Numbered from the stretch's first letter, positions 42,538 through 53,883 are shown. The stretch is 64,000 bases of DNA from Pseudoalteromonas sp. XI10 (GCF_001469895.1 NZ_LOPY01000019.1:248001-312000), one strand, 5' to 3'. The notes: generated by a model not told the origin, from the sequence alone. Translations and numbers: made by a program.

Positions 42538-43944
42538 TTAATTTAGGGTGGGCTGCACATCTAAGCCATAGCCAAACATTACAGCTAAAACTAATACAAC
42601 CGATGCTGCGACCATTAGTTTAATTAGTAGTGGTAAACAGAATCTAAACCAATGGCCGTAAGGCACACCAGCCATGCCTAAAATACCCATCAGTACAGCA
42701 TTGGTAGGAATGATCATATTTGAAAAGCCATCACCAAATTGATAAGCAAGCACGGCGACTTGCCTTGGTACACCCACTAAATCACCTAGTGGCGCCATCA
42801 GTGGCATGGTGACATAAGCCTGCCCTGAACCAGAAGGAATAAAGGTATTAAGCAGGGTTTGAATAACCAACATGCCAATTGCAGATATTTCAGCTGATAC
42901 ATAAGAAAGCGGTAACGACATACCATGTACAAGGCTATGTAGGATTTGGCCGTCTTCTAAAATAAGTGCGATACCCCGTGCAACACCAATTAACACTGCG
43001 GTAGTAACAAGATCAGATACGCCTTCTATAAATTTGTTTGCTGCTTCATCAGCAGATAGTTTGCCTAAGATGGCGACAACCACACCCCACGCAATAAAAA
43101 CACCGCCTAGCTCGTATAAGTACCAGCCCTTCGTTGCGATGCCCCATACTGCAATTGCAAGGGTAATAATAAAGCTGCCTAAAATAAGTTTATGGCGCAG
43201 GGCAAGTGCTGGGTAACTTGTTGCTGTTTGATTTTCCAGTGGGCAAGGCACGCCAATCATCATCGATTTAGACGGATCGTTAGCTACCTTTTTGGTGTAT
43301 TGCCAAACATGATGAAATCCAATGAGCACAAATGGAATAAATATAGCTAAACGTAACCACAGACCAGAGTAAACAGGAATACCTGCAATTTGCTGTGCGA
43401 TTAAAACAGTAAATGGGTTAAATGCCGAAACACCATAACCAATACCATAACCTGCGACTATCATACCTACGGCAGTCATTGCATCTAGGCGCATTGCCTT
43501 ACAAAGCGCTACAAGAATAATAACAAAAGGAATATATTCACCGGCGGTACCAATACTGCTTGATGCCAAGGCAAAGCAAAACACCACCATAAAGATTAAT
43601 CGCTGCGGCTTTTTACCATGTCGCTCTAAAAGCCTACCAATGAGTGCATCAACAGTGCCTGTGGCACGTGCAACAGCTAATACGCCGCCAACAATTAACA
43701 CAAAGAAAATAACATCTTGAGCAGCAGCAAATGCACGAGGTATGGCTTGTAATAAATCCCATGGGGTTAAGTAATGGCGCTCAGCAACTGTTTGATAGGT
43801 GCCCGCAACAACCATTTCTCGGCCAGATTCACTTAATGTAGTAGTGAAAAAACCTTGTGGTACTAACCAGGTAGCTATAAGCGCAACAACCATCATGCCC
43901 AGTAGCAGTATCAGGGTATGTGGAACTTTAAAACGTAAACCCAT
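42538..43944 (-). CDS. YfcC/DcuC-type carboxylate or amino-acid carrier
   Basis: This 468-residue carrier has about twelve membrane helices and belongs to the YfcC group (C4-dicarboxylate anaerobic carrier-like, PF03606). Typical blocks are GVLAVARATGTVDALIGRLL, SSIGTAGEYIPFVIILVAL and IPSGSGQAYVTMPLMAPLGDL near 370-390. The substrate is not settled; E. coli YfcC is only assumed to move basic amino acids. It lies downstream of the M24 peptidase gene on the same strand, with a terminator between, so it may carry peptides or amino acids released by that enzyme. Confidence 0.85.
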   Translation of the reverse strand: MGLRFKVPHTLILLLGMMVVALIATWLVPQGFFTTTLSESGREMVVAGTYQTVAERHYLTPWDLLQAIPRAFAAAQDVIFFVLIVGGVLAVARATGTVDALIGRLLERHGKKPQRLIFMVVFCFALASSSIGTAGEYIPFVIILVALCKAMRLDAMTAVGMIVAGYGIGYGVSAFNPFTVLIAQQIAGIPVYSGLWLRLAIFIPFVLIGFHHVWQYTKKVANDPSKSMMIGVPCPLENQTATSYPALALRHKLILGSFIITLAIAVWGIATKGWYLYELGGVFIAWGVVVAILGKLSADEAANKFIEGVSDLVTTAVLIGVARGIALILEDGQILHSLVHGMSLPLSYVSAEISAIGMLVIQTLLNTFIPSGSGQAYVTMPLMAPLGDLVGVPRQVAVLAYQFGDGFSNMIIPTNAVLMGILGMAGVPYGHWFRFCLPLLIKLMVAASVVLVLAVMFGYGLDVQPTLN

Positions 43945-44054
43945 TTATTCTCCGTAATTATGTTAGGTTAAATTCTTGAAATCATAACATGATAAAAGCG
44001 GATTGGTTGTCTCTAAAATGTCCACACTGTTAATAATTGTAATAATTTCGATAC

Positions 44055-44085
44055 AAAAAAGGCCAGAAAACTGGCCTTATAAAGT
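44055..44085 (-). terminator. Terminator after the M24 peptidase gene
   Basis: AAGGCCAG and CTGGCCTT with a 4-base loop, followed on the minus strand by TTTTTTG. It lies about 20 bp after the gene's stop. Confidence 0.85.
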
Positions 44086-44096
44086 TTATTTGAATT

Positions 44097-45317
44097 TTAT
44101 TTAGCTAACCCAAACGGGTCATCAATGCTATGAGCAGGCTCGGTAAACCAGCGCGGACCTTCGTCTGTCATATAAAAGTGATCTTCTAAGCGAATACCAA
44201 ACTCATCCGGTATTACTAACATAGGTTCGTTACTAAAACACATACCTGTTGCGAGTGGGGTAGGGTTACCACCGACAAGGTATGGCCATTCATGAATATC
44301 TAAACCAATGCCATGGCCGGTTCTGTGTGGACAGCCTGGTGTTTGATATTCTGGTCCCATGCCATTTTCGGCGAGGTACTGCCTTGCAGCATCATCTACT
44401 TTGCCACATGGCTCACCATTTTTTGCGGCCGCAAAAGCAGCAAGTTGAGCATTTTTCTCGTGTTGCCAAAACATACGTTGACGATCGGTTGCTTCACCAA
44501 ATACATAAGTACGAGTAATGTCAGAGAGGTAATCATGTACTTTACAGCCAGTATCAATCAGTACCACATCACCTTTTTTAAGGGTTTGCGGGTTTTTAAC
44601 GCCATGCGGGAAAGACGACGCAACACCAAATAACACAATACAAAAATAGTTACCCGGTGCGCCGACTTTTTGGTGCGCTTTTTTAATAAAGGCTTCAACC
44701 TGAGTGGTGGTGATACCTTCATAAAGCATACTTGCCGTTGCTTTATGTACTTCTAAAGTCATGTCCATAGCACGTTGCATTAAAGCAAGTTCGCTGGCTG
44801 ATTTATGCATGCGGCAGTGAGCTGTTACGCACTGTGCGTTAACAATATTGTAATTGCCGTTAGCTTTATTAATACCGTCGTAGATAAAAAACTGTGCGCT
44901 TTCATCAATACCAAGGGTGCCATTTTTGCTAATGCCCATTTCTGTAAGAATATCTACACACAGTTGATAAGGGTTTTCGTGCTCTTGCCAGCCACGAATT
45001 GGGCCATCAATCACCATAAAATCGTTTAAGCTGCCGATTTCAAAAAATGGCGCTATGTATTGCACATCACCTTTAGCAGGTAAAATAGCGCCAACTAAAC
45101 GCTCGCTTGCGTACCAACGCATACCCGTAAAGTAGGCTAGGTTAGTGCCTGCATTTAAGTAAATTGCATCAATATTGTTTGCTTGCATATACGCTTGTGC
45201 TTTTGCGATACGCGCATGAAATTCGTCATTTTGAATAGGGGTTAAATCTGTTGTCATATCTGACAAAGAGTCAAGTGCCTGATCTGACGTTTGTGTGCCA
45301 ATACCATATGTTGTCAT
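44097..45317 (-). CDS. M24-family metallopeptidase (Xaa-Pro peptidase-like)
   Basis: This 406-residue protein has the creatinase/prolidase N-terminal domain and the pita-bread catalytic domain. The metal ligands are visible: Asp in LIDTGCK and SDITRTY, His in GHGIGLD, Glu in SNEPML and RLEDHFY. The ATG at 45317 (MTTYGIG) has AAGGAG before it; an earlier in-frame start would add 45 unlikely residues. It is divergent from a second M24 gene by 129 bp. It is not a close duplicate of that gene. Confidence 0.88.
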   Translation of the reverse strand: MTTYGIGTQTSDQALDSLSDMTTDLTPIQNDEFHARIAKAQAYMQANNIDAIYLNAGTNLAYFTGMRWYASERLVGAILPAKGDVQYIAPFFEIGSLNDFMVIDGPIRGWQEHENPYQLCVDILTEMGISKNGTLGIDESAQFFIYDGINKANGNYNIVNAQCVTAHCRMHKSASELALMQRAMDMTLEVHKATASMLYEGITTTQVEAFIKKAHQKVGAPGNYFCIVLFGVASSFPHGVKNPQTLKKGDVVLIDTGCKVHDYLSDITRTYVFGEATDRQRMFWQHEKNAQLAAFAAAKNGEPCGKVDDAARQYLAENGMGPEYQTPGCPHRTGHGIGLDIHEWPYLVGGNPTPLATGMCFSNEPMLVIPDEFGIRLEDHFYMTDEGPRWFTEPAHSIDDPFGLAK

Positions 45318-45446
45318 TGTGTACTCCTTGGTTTTTTGTGCATTGTGGCTTGAGTAAACAGTTGATGCAAACTCACTGCGACTAATCGCATAATATTCGT
45401 ATTTATGGTTATAACTGTTAGCATGCGCAAAAAATAAGGAGCGACA

Positions 45447-46526
45447 ATGCAAGTTAATTACTTAAAAAGACAAGCTGAATTTAAAGCCTTGCTAGAGCAA
45501 CAAGGTTACAGCGCCATGTTAGTACTTGGCCATGAAAATATTCGTTACTTAAGTGGTTTTAGCGGTAATGCTGCTTATGCCTTAATTACTCAAAACGCGT
45601 GTGTGTTGATCACTGATTATCGTTACCATCAACGCGCAATTGCTGAAACAACAGGGTTCGAAATTGTTTGTCGAGACAGAGACAACGAAACCCTTGGCCA
45701 TTGTATAAATAGACACCTTAACCCAAACAGCAATGTCGCATTTGATGCAAGCTATGTCACGGTAGCAATTTGGCAAGGTGTGGCAGATGAACTAACCGGC
45801 CACACTTTAACAGCGGTAAACGGTTTAATTGAAAAACTAAGACGCGTTAAAGATAGCTGGGAAGTTGCACAAATTAAAGCTGCTGCGGCCATCGCTGATG
45901 AAGCATTAGCACAAACGCTACCTTATTTTAAACCGGGTGTGACTGAGCGTGACCTTGCCTTAGAGCTTGAATTTAGAATGCAAAAGCTAGGTTCAGAAGG
46001 TATGTCGTTTGCCACTATCATGCTATTTGCAGAGCGCTCAGCCTTGCCGCACGGTAACCCGTCAGATCAGGTTTTAAAGCAAGGTGACTTTGTAACCCTT
46101 GATTTTGGTGCGGTTGTAAATGGCTATCGCTCTGATATGACCCGCAGTTACATCATTGGCGAAGCGTCAGAAAAACAAACCCGTATTTATAATACTGTTC
46201 TTGATGCACAAAATGCGGCACTTGAAATGGTTAAACCGGGTATTAATTGTTTAGATTTAAATGCTATATCAAACAAGGTGATTGCTAAGGCGGGCTTTGG
46301 CGAATACGCCGGTAAAGGGCTTGGCCATGGTTTAGGGCTGTTTTTACATGAAGTGCCATTCATCAACACATTGACTGACTACAACCTTGAAGTTGGTAAT
46401 GTGATCACCATTGAGCCTGGCATTTATATACCAGGCTATGGTGGTGTGCGCCTTGAAGATGACATAGTTGTCACCGAATCTGGCTTTGAGGTGTTAACCC
46501 ATGCGCCTAAGCCATTTATAATCTAG
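45447..46526 (+). CDS. Xaa-Pro aminopeptidase-type M24 peptidase
   Basis: This 359-residue peptidase resembles short cytosolic aminopeptidase P / prolidase. The N-terminal domain shows ENIRYLSGFSGNAAYALI; the metal ligands are Asp in LDFGAVV and SDMTRSY, His in GHGLGLFLHE, Glu in IEPGIY and RLEDD. It likely frees N-terminal residues before proline. AAGGAG precedes the ATG. Two divergent M24 genes and a YfcC carrier form a small peptide-use group. Confidence 0.9.
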   Translation: MQVNYLKRQAEFKALLEQQGYSAMLVLGHENIRYLSGFSGNAAYALITQNACVLITDYRYHQRAIAETTGFEIVCRDRDNETLGHCINRHLNPNSNVAFDASYVTVAIWQGVADELTGHTLTAVNGLIEKLRRVKDSWEVAQIKAAAAIADEALAQTLPYFKPGVTERDLALELEFRMQKLGSEGMSFATIMLFAERSALPHGNPSDQVLKQGDFVTLDFGAVVNGYRSDMTRSYIIGEASEKQTRIYNTVLDAQNAALEMVKPGINCLDLNAISNKVIAKAGFGEYAGKGLGHGLGLFLHEVPFINTLTDYNLEVGNVITIEPGIYIPGYGGVRLEDDIVVTESGFEVLTHAPKPFII

Positions 46527-46541
46527 TGCTTAAATTAAAGG

Positions 46542-47150
46542 TTATTTTTTAGCATACGCTAAGCGGGCTAAACGTTCAGTTACATGGTAACTATCAAGCC
46601 CGCTCACTGCGACTGTGTCAATGGCTTCAATATCGACAAAGCCATCTTGTTGCAAACACGCCTCATCTAAGTAAATGTCGGTTATTTCACCTATGATCAG
46701 CTCAGTGCCATTGATGGCAAGGTGATGGTGTTCTCTCAGCTCAAGCGCATATTTAAGCTTACTTTCTTTTACAAAAGGCGCTGTAAATTCATTTAGGTAT
46801 TCAGTACTGAGCCCTGTTGCATCAAATTCAGACTCGTCCTTGTCGTAGCGTGCCGATGTTTGATGTGCTTTGTTATAAATGTCTTTGTTCACATGGTTAA
46901 TCGTGTACTGCTTGGTGGCTAATAAGTTCTCTAGGGTATGGCGAGGCACTGAATGAGGCCTAATTATCATACCCACTAAAGGGGGATGTGCCCCAAGATG
47001 AAATACTGAACTGACAATCGCTAAATTAGTTTGGCCGTTGCTATCTTGAGTACCAACCAAGTTGGCACTTTTAAACCCCGACAAACTATTAATTAAATGA
47101 GCGCGGTAGCGGTTTTCTAAATCAGCAATGGCTTGTTTTGTAAAATGCAT
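46542..47150 (-). CDS. Flavin reductase-like protein (FMN-binding split barrel)
   Basis: This 202-residue protein has the flavin reductase fold: a KSANLVGTQ strand, NLAIVSSVFHLGAHPPLVGMII (about 41-62) and a later ELIIGEITDIYLDE. It probably binds FMN and may reduce it or act as a small oxidoreductase. It shares a 10-bp gap with the SDR gene upstream and the two are likely cotranscribed. It converges with the M24 gene. Confidence 0.82.
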   Translation of the reverse strand: MHFTKQAIADLENRYRAHLINSLSGFKSANLVGTQDSNGQTNLAIVSSVFHLGAHPPLVGMIIRPHSVPRHTLENLLATKQYTINHVNKDIYNKAHQTSARYDKDESEFDATGLSTEYLNEFTAPFVKESKLKYALELREHHHLAINGTELIIGEITDIYLDEACLQQDGFVDIEAIDTVAVSGLDSYHVTERLARLAYAKK

Positions 47151-47160
47151 AAATTTCCTG

Positions 47161-47907
47161 TTACCAGTCTATGGGTTTTCCTTGCCAGTCAAAGTAGGCA
47201 GGGTTTTGTGATTGTTGTAAATAGTCAGCATCACTTATCAATGAATACAATTGCTCGGCTACAAACTCAGGGGTAAATAGCTTTCCTTCGGGCACATTTG
47301 CCTGAAAAGGTTTTGATAATGGCGTATCAGTAGTACCTGGGTGAAATAACACGCAGTGGCATTTTTTATAGCGTCTGCTAAGTTCAATTGCTGCAGATTT
47401 AAATAACATATTTAATGCCGCCTTCGATGCCCGATAGCTATACCAACCGCCTAACTTGTTATCACTGATACTACCAACACGTGCACTAAGGGCACACACC
47501 ACAGTTGAAAGTTGTGGCTTTAAAAGCGTTGAGAATAAAGTTACACAACGAATTGGTAGTAGAGCATTCGTCGTCATGCTGTTTATAAAGTGCTGCTCAG
47601 ATATTTGTTCAAGTTTACGTTCAGGCGCATTATCTGGATCATGCAATAAGCCGTTAAATATCATCAACTGGGCCAAATCATAGTTGCCACCAGCAAGTTC
47701 TTTAGCAATGCCACTTAAGCTTTGCTCTGAGTAGTCAGTAATAAAATGCTGGTGGCTTATCTCATTGCTTGATGACTCATTTAAACTTGCCTTAAATTCA
47801 CCTCGACTGATGGTTACGATATGACCCGTGTTGATTTGTTTATGAAGAGTAGTGAAATAGGCATTTGCAATTTCACTGCTTGCACCGCACAAAATATAGA
47901 GTTGCAT
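47161..47907 (-). CDS. Short-chain dehydrogenase/reductase (SDR)
   Basis: This 248-residue SDR has a nucleotide-binding CGASSEIA at 8-15 in place of TGxxxGxG, FNGLL near 85, a catalytic Ser in CALSARVGS and the YRASK motif (Tyr and Lys). It is similar in layout to C-factor-like SDRs. The substrate is unknown. It is the first gene of a pair with the flavin reductase-like gene. Confidence 0.85.
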   Translation of the reverse strand: MQLYILCGASSEIANAYFTTLHKQINTGHIVTISRGEFKASLNESSSNEISHQHFITDYSEQSLSGIAKELAGGNYDLAQLMIFNGLLHDPDNAPERKLEQISEQHFINSMTTNALLPIRCVTLFSTLLKPQLSTVVCALSARVGSISDNKLGGWYSYRASKAALNMLFKSAAIELSRRYKKCHCVLFHPGTTDTPLSKPFQANVPEGKLFTPEFVAEQLYSLISDADYLQQSQNPAYFDWQGKPIDW

Positions 47908-48330
47908 TTTTGACCTGTTCTAAAAATATTTGAAAATTTTTTCGCTCAAACTATCACCAATTAATAAAATGATAGTAGCTCTGTTTGTCTTGATCTAACC
48001 CTACAAACACATAAAAAAGGCGGGTAAAGATTTGACCATGCAAACATTAAGGATGCCTTAATTTACGGGGATTTTACCTTTTAAATTGGTAAGTCCATTT
48101 TACCAATTGAGCTGGCTTTAACGCTTTGTAGCTGACTAAGCTGCGTATTTATTACACTTTTATGTTTATAGATTGGTTATTCTTTTTTACGAGTATGTTA
48201 GAAAATTCGATCTATTAAATTAACGCTGACAATGATATTAATAAAAGGGATCAGTATTTAGCAGCGTTCGTGCTTGGCTAAATACTGTGCAGTAAGTACT
48301 TTCAACTTAGTTAAAGAAAGGAGTATGAGA
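47908..48330. other. Regulatory region upstream of ppc
   Basis: About 420 bp between divergent SDR and ppc genes. No gene is seen. AATTGGTAA (48084-48092) is the inverse of TTACCAATT (48100-48108), a 9-bp repeat with a 7-base gap that could be a repressor site. AAAGGAG lies seven bases before the ppc ATG at 48331. A long AT-rich leader precedes it. Confidence 0.5.
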
Positions 48331-50976
48331 ATGAGTGAACAATACGCTGCACTTCGCGGTAATGTTAGTATGCTTGGACAAATGCTGGGTCAAACCATTA
48401 AAGATGCACAAGGACAAGTCATTTTAGATAAGGTAGAAGAGATTCGCGCTTTATCTAAATCGTCACGTAGTGGTAACGAAGCCGACAGACAAGCGCTTAT
48501 CGAAGTACTACACGCTCTCACAGATGAAGAACTATTACCGGTTGCACGCTCATTTAATCATTTTTTGAATCTTGCTAATGTTGCTGAACAATTCCATACC
48601 GTATCGCGCTTTAATGATGTTGGTTTTTGCCAACTAAACCCTCTCACTCAAACATTAAAAGCGTTAGCAACAGCATCAAAGCAAGGTCAAGTTGATCCTA
48701 ATCACTTGGCACAAACACTCTCAAAACTCCACATCAATTTAGTACTGACGGCTCACCCAACTGAGGTGACACGCCGTACAATGATCAATAAACACGTAGA
48801 ATTAAGTGATTGCCTTGCCTCTTTAGAGCGTAAAGACAACTTACCTAGTGAACGTGCAGATTTATTAAATCGCATTGCCCAACTTATTAGCCAAGCGTGG
48901 CATACCGACGACATTCGTCGCTCACGCCCAACGCCAATTGACGAAGCTAAATGGGGTTTTGCGGTTATTGAAAATAGCCTGTGGCATGCCGTACCGCGTT
49001 TCTTACGCGAGTTTGGCGATGACGTAAAAGCAGAGCTTGATTTAGAGCTACCTATTGATTTCAGTCCAATTGAATTTACTTCTTGGATGGGGGGCGACCG
49101 TGATGGTAACCCGTTTGTAACTGCTGAAGTCACACAGCAAGTACTTGATCATGGCCGCTGGATGGCACTCGATTTGTATTCCCGTGATATCGAAACGCTA
49201 AGCAATGAGTTATCTATGTCGGATGCAAGCGATGAGCTTATTGAGCTTGCGGGCCAAGACTTTGAACCTTACCGTGCGGTACTCAAAAAATTAAAGAATC
49301 AAATTGCTGAAACTGTGACGCATTTGGGCGCTAAAATTAAGAAAAAGCGCACTGATTCTGAAGATTTAATTACCGATATCGCGCAAATTAAACACCCAAT
49401 CGAAGTGTGTTATCGCTCGCTTATTAAAACCAACATGAAAGTAGTTGCTGATGGCTTGCTGCTTGATGTTCTGCGCCGTATTAACAGCTTTGGTCTGCGC
49501 CTTGCAAAACTTGATGTACGTCAGGATTCATCGCGTCATGGTGATGTTTTCTCTGAGTTAACACGTTATTTAGGTTTAGGTGATTACCATCAATGGCAAG
49601 AGGAAGACAAACAAGCGTTTTTACTTGCTGAGCTAAACTCTCGACGTCCGCTAATTCCAAAACATTGGCAACCAAGCCCAGAAGTACAAGAGGTGCTAGA
49701 TACATTCGATGTAATCGCAGCGCAAGATGCTCAAACATTTGGCTTGTATATTATCTCGATGGCACGTACCGCATCTGATGTGCTGGCAGTACAGTTACTG
49801 CTTAAAGAAAGTGGTTGTAAGTTTAACTTACCGGTTGCGCCATTATTTGAAACATTAGACGACTTAAATAATGGTAAAGAGGTTATCGAATGTTTACTTG
49901 ATAACACTTGGTACCGTGGCCATATTCAAAACCAACAAAATGTCATGATCGGCTACTCAGACTCAGCAAAAGATGCAGGCATGATGGCTGCTGGTTGGGC
50001 ACAATATGAAGCTATGGATAAACTTGTTCAATTAGCTGAAAATCGCGGTATTGAGCTTATTTTATTCCACGGCCGTGGTGGTACTGTCGGCCGCGGTGGT
50101 GCTCCAGCTGCCCAAGCACTTCGCTCACAGCCTCCAGGTTCATTAAAAGGTGGCCTACGTGTAACAGAGCAGGGTGAAATGATCCGCTTTAAGTTTGGTT
50201 TACCTGCTGTTGCTCTGCAAAGCTTAAATATTTATGCCGGTGCAGTTCTAGAAAGTAACTTGTTGCCGCCACCAGAGCCAAAGAGCGAATGGCGTGATGT
50301 TATGGAGCTTATTAGTGCAGATTCGTGTGAGCATTACCGTCAAGTTGTACGCCATGATGAAAACTTTGTGCCTTATTTTAGAATGGCAACCCCAGAGCAA
50401 GAGCTTTCTAAACTGCCACTTGGTTCTCGCCCTGCGAAGCGTAACCCGAACGGTGGGGTAGAAAGCCTTCGTGCTATTCCATGGATCTTTGCATGGAGCC
50501 AAAACCGTTTAATGCTGCCAGCTTGGTTAGGTGCATTAACAGGTCTTAAAGCTGCGTTAGATAAGTATGGCATCGAGACACTTCATGAAATGAGCTTAAA
50601 ATGGCCATTCTTCCGTGCTCGTTTAGAAATGCTAGAGATGGTATTTAGTAAAGCTGATACATGGTTAAGTGCGCATTACGATGATGCATTAGTAACTGAG
50701 CAATATAAGCCATTAGGCGTGAAGTTACGTCAGGAATTGAGCGAGGCTATTGAGCTTGTTCAGTCGCTTAGCCCACAAAAGAGCTTACTTGCAGACCAAC
50801 CTTGGATCAAAGAGTCAATCGGGCTTCGTAATCCGTACACAGATCCACTTAACTTATTACAAGTTGAGTTACTACGTCGTTCACGTGAAGCTGACGAGGG
50901 TTCAGAGGGCGATATTGATAATGCATTAATGATCACTATGACAGGTATTGCTGCAGGTATGCGTAATACTGGTTAA
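48331..50976 (+). CDS. ppc: Phosphoenolpyruvate carboxylase
   Basis: This 881-residue enzyme makes oxaloacetate from PEP and bicarbonate, refilling the citrate cycle. Its length and sequence match the E. coli enzyme. Catalytic segments are [12 protein letters not shown] (the key His), [28 protein letters not shown] and the C-terminal MRNTG. It starts at the ATG at 48331 because AAGGAG is seven bases before it and the protein then begins [15 protein letters not shown] as in E. coli. Its stop overlaps the convergent histidine kinase by 4 bp. Confidence 0.97.
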   Translation: MSEQYAALRGNVSMLGQMLGQTIKDAQGQVILDKVEEIRALSKSSRSGNEADRQALIEVLHALTDEELLPVARSFNHFLNLANVAEQFHTVSRFNDVGFCQLNPLTQTLKALATASKQGQVDPNHLAQTLSKLHINLVLTAHPTEVTRRTMINKHVELSDCLASLERKDNLPSERADLLNRIAQLISQAWHTDDIRRSRPTPIDEAKWGFAVIENSLWHAVPRFLREFGDDVKAELDLELPIDFSPIEFTSWMGGDRDGNPFVTAEVTQQVLDHGRWMALDLYSRDIETLSNELSMSDASDELIELAGQDFEPYRAVLKKLKNQIAETVTHLGAKIKKKRTDSEDLITDIAQIKHPIEVCYRSLIKTNMKVVADGLLLDVLRRINSFGLRLAKLDVRQDSSRHGDVFSELTRYLGLGDYHQWQEEDKQAFLLAELNSRRPLIPKHWQPSPEVQEVLDTFDVIAAQDAQTFGLYIISMARTASDVLAVQLLLKESGCKFNLPVAPLFETLDDLNNGKEVIECLLDNTWYRGHIQNQQNVMIGYSDSAKDAGMMAAGWAQYEAMDKLVQLAENRGIELILFHGRGGTVGRGGAPAAQALRSQPPGSLKGGLRVTEQGEMIRFKFGLPAVALQSLNIYAGAVLESNLLPPPEPKSEWRDVMELISADSCEHYRQVVRHDENFVPYFRMATPEQELSKLPLGSRPAKRNPNGGVESLRAIPWIFAWSQNRLMLPAWLGALTGLKAALDKYGIETLHEMSLKWPFFRARLEMLEMVFSKADTWLSAHYDDALVTEQYKPLGVKLRQELSEAIELVQSLSPQKSLLADQPWIKESIGLRNPYTDPLNLLQVELLRRSREADEGSEGDIDNALMITMTGIAAGMRNTG

Positions 50977-53012
50977 TAGCTAGTATCATCAATCAATCGA
51001 GCATCGATTGGTAGACTAATAACAAAACGAGCGCCGTGTTTACATGACTCGGCGCTAATTTTCCCTCTAAGGTTATATTTAACTGCGTTAAATACCACGT
51101 TTAAACCAAGTCCCAAATGATTACCGCCTAAATTAGTGGTGTAAAATGGCGTAAATATTTCATGAAGTATTTCGTCGTTTATTCCGACTCCGTTATCTTG
51201 GTAGGTAATTTCAACCACATGTGTATAGGCTTTAACTATTACTTCGACAACACCTTTGTCAGTATTAACAAAGCCATGCTCGCAGGAATTAATAACCAAG
51301 GTTTTTAATACATCACTTAAGATAGTCGGATAAGACGTAATAACACCCTCATCGCCATGAATTTTAAACTCAATTTGTTTACCCAGATGTTTACTCAAAG
51401 GGTATAAACGATGACTAATAAAGCTTGGCAGCTGTATTTTGCTCATTGGTTTATCAAGGTGTATCGACACATTGAGCGCTTTAAATTCTTCGACGATGCC
51501 GGCAAGTCGATTAATGCTACTGATCACTAGCTCTTTAGCGCTATTGGTATCAGTGATGAACTTATGAAAATGCTTGCTAGAGAGCTCTCGGGCTTTAAAT
51601 TTTTCTTCTAAACCTTCCATGTAATCATCTATTAATGAACTTGCTGTCACTATGGTGCCAATAGGGGTATTAAGCTGATGCGCCATACCGGATACCAGTG
51701 CTGTTAAAGAGGCTATTTTTTCGATTTCAATCAGATGATCTTGCGTATCTTTTAACTGCTCTAATGCTTTAGCTAATTTTTGTTTTTGTTTGTCTATGCT
51801 GTTAATGGCGATAAATGAGCCAAATAAAATAACAACTAAACAGATGCTTACTACAATCGTGAGATCTTTAAATGCATTGGCTTTAGTGGCTTTTATTTGC
51901 TCAGCACGAGTTAGGTTAGAAATTCTTACTTCTTTTGCAGCAACATCGGCTTCTGCAAGCGCTTTTGCTAAATTGACTTTGGCTTGTCTGGTTAAAATAG
52001 CTGCGTTAATGAACGAATATTGTTTATAAGCGCTAAGTGCATTTACATAATTTTTTTGTTGCTCGTAAAGCTCTGCAGTTAATTTGGCAATCGATAACAG
52101 GGCTTCAAAGTTAGTATGGCTAACAGTGTGAGTATCAACGGATGCAAGCGTTGTGAGTGCTCTGTCAGTATGTCCTTGTGCTTCATACGTTTCTGCTAAA
52201 CATAAAATAATATTAAGTTGCTCATTCTCAAGCTGTTTATTTTCAATAAGCGTCGAAGCCTCGTTGAGTACCTTTTCTGAGTCTTCTAAAAAACCCTGAA
52301 AACGTAATACTTTGGCTTTTAGAACGAGACTTGAAGCAAGGTGAGTGGTGTAGTTGTGTTGGCTTTGCAGCCCAATAGCTTCATTGATAACCTTGAGTGC
52401 ATTTGAGTACTGTTTTAATCCAATTAAAGCAAGCGCTAAGTTATTACTAGCAAATGATTCGTTGAGAGTTTGATTTTTACTGTGGGCATAATCTCGATAG
52501 TAACTGAACGAGTCGGCAGCTTCTTTATAACGGTTTAAACGTAGCTTTACCAAAGCGATATTATTTTCGGTTTGATAAACTAAACGCTCATCTCGAGATT
52601 GTGCAAATGGCATGGCATCGCGATAGTAAGCTAAGGCTTCTTCATATAGACCTAAGCGCGCATAAATGCCCCCTGAAATATTGAAATAGCCATACATAAG
52701 GTCTTTTTCATCAGATTGAGAAACCATATTCATGTACTTAACAATGGTTTCCATGGCTTGTTCAAGCCTGTCAGTCTCAAGCAAAAACCAAGCTTTATAA
52801 TTAGTGACTATAATCTTTTGTTCTAGTGTTAGTTCGGTAGTTTCAATCAGCGCATTGACAAACTCAAGCCCTTCTTGAGGTGAACTGGCGTAGCTTTGCC
52901 TTATTGAGGCTCTAAGCTTTTCAAACTCTTTAATGGGCATCGCTTTAGGTGTTGTTGAAATTAATAAAATCAACAAGGTAAAGCCAAATAATAAAACCAA
53001 TCGCGCTTTCAT
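50973..53012 (-). CDS. TPR-containing membrane histidine kinase
   Basis: This 679-residue sensor kinase has an N-terminal signal or anchor ([15 protein letters not shown]) and a periplasmic domain of about six tetratricopeptide repeats (for example [17 protein letters not shown]). One membrane helix follows at about 392-412, then a coiled coil. The H-box is [15 protein letters not shown], and ATP-site motifs are [16 protein letters not shown] and GLGLNVV. No response regulator is adjacent. The ATG at 53012 was preferred; another ATG at 53027 is possible. It converges with ppc, overlapping by 4 bp. Confidence 0.85.
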   Translation of the reverse strand: MKARLVLLFGFTLLILLISTTPKAMPIKEFEKLRASIRQSYASSPQEGLEFVNALIETTELTLEQKIIVTNYKAWFLLETDRLEQAMETIVKYMNMVSQSDEKDLMYGYFNISGGIYARLGLYEEALAYYRDAMPFAQSRDERLVYQTENNIALVKLRLNRYKEAADSFSYYRDYAHSKNQTLNESFASNNLALALIGLKQYSNALKVINEAIGLQSQHNYTTHLASSLVLKAKVLRFQGFLEDSEKVLNEASTLIENKQLENEQLNIILCLAETYEAQGHTDRALTTLASVDTHTVSHTNFEALLSIAKLTAELYEQQKNYVNALSAYKQYSFINAAILTRQAKVNLAKALAEADVAAKEVRISNLTRAEQIKATKANAFKDLTIVVSICLVVILFGSFIAINSIDKQKQKLAKALEQLKDTQDHLIEIEKIASLTALVSGMAHQLNTPIGTIVTASSLIDDYMEGLEEKFKARELSSKHFHKFITDTNSAKELVISSINRLAGIVEEFKALNVSIHLDKPMSKIQLPSFISHRLYPLSKHLGKQIEFKIHGDEGVITSYPTILSDVLKTLVINSCEHGFVNTDKGVVEVIVKAYTHVVEITYQDNGVGINDEILHEIFTPFYTTNLGGNHLGLGLNVVFNAVKYNLRGKISAESCKHGARFVISLPIDARLIDDTSY

Positions 53013-53349
53013 GACACACCAATCCATTTAAAAGTGAGCTTAAAAAACGCTCACCCATTTTGCTGTCTAAATAACGCTAAATATTATAAATTTTAACTAA
53101 ATATAGGTTTATCTGAAAAAGCTGATTCTATGAAAGGAAAACTCATACTTGTGTTTAAAGTAAATAAGATATGAATTTGCATAACAACTCTTTAAATAAG
53201 ATCTAATCCTAAAATCTGAATTTCACAACTGGTCATACCTATTTTATTGCTAGGTATTGACTAGAGAGGCGATATTAATAAAATAGCCCAGCTTTTTGAT
53301 TCAGCTACCGTTAAGCCAAATCAACCCCCACGCTTTTTTAGAGTAACTT
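53013..53349. other. AT-rich divergent promoter region
   Basis: About 335 bp between the kinase and the STAS-like gene with no gene seen. ATACCTA (53235-53241) is the inverse of TAGGTAT (53251-53257). Confidence 0.5.
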
Positions 53350-53718
53350 ATGCCAAATGTGTCTACTTGCATCACTTATGATGCATCGACGTCACTCGTG
53401 ATGATGACGTTAAGAGGGACTGCTAGTGCACAGGATGTGATAAATTTTTACCAGATTGCCCAACAATATTCAGAATTACATGGGTCAGAGAAAATACTCG
53501 TTGATGTGTCTGAGATGACGCACAATTTCGCACCTGCTGATTTATTCACCATTATGCCGGAAGTGGCAAACTCTTTGAAAGAAGCTGTTGTAGCAATAGT
53601 TGTAAGTTTTGATGGTTTTATGCACGACTTATTCATGCAAAAAGCAAAGCGCTATAACTTACAAGCTGAAAACTTTGAATGTTTTAACAAAGCAAAAAAT
53701 TGGCTGGTTCGTCAATAA
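53350..53718 (+). CDS. SpoIIAA-like / STAS-fold protein
   Basis: A 122-residue cytosolic protein with the pattern of SpoIIAA-like/STAS proteins: TYDASTSLVMMTLRGTAS, then KILVDVSEMT near 49-58, VVAIVVS and a final helix FECFNKAKNWLVRQ. The role in this genome is unknown. No anti-sigma or kinase partner is next to it. Confidence 0.7.
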   Translation: MPNVSTCITYDASTSLVMMTLRGTASAQDVINFYQIAQQYSELHGSEKILVDVSEMTHNFAPADLFTIMPEVANSLKEAVVAIVVSFDGFMHDLFMQKAKRYNLQAENFECFNKAKNWLVRQ

Positions 53719-53883
53719 TTGGCCGAGCTAGTCATCGCTATTTTGTTGTGTATATCTGGGCTTACAAATACCGCTAATTTTTAGCTTTTATTGTGCGATT
53801 TACCTTGATGTTTACCGCCAAAACCTAGCAATTCATTACGTAACCTTTTAAACTGTTTAGCCAATTAATAATTATAATTTGTT

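Noticed and set aside
48084..48108. PdhR/FadR-like operator ahead of ppc (AATTGGT...ACCAATT)
   Set aside because: The half sites fit, but the spacing is 11 bases instead of 3 as in the GntR-family PdhR site. I kept only the description as an inverted repeat.
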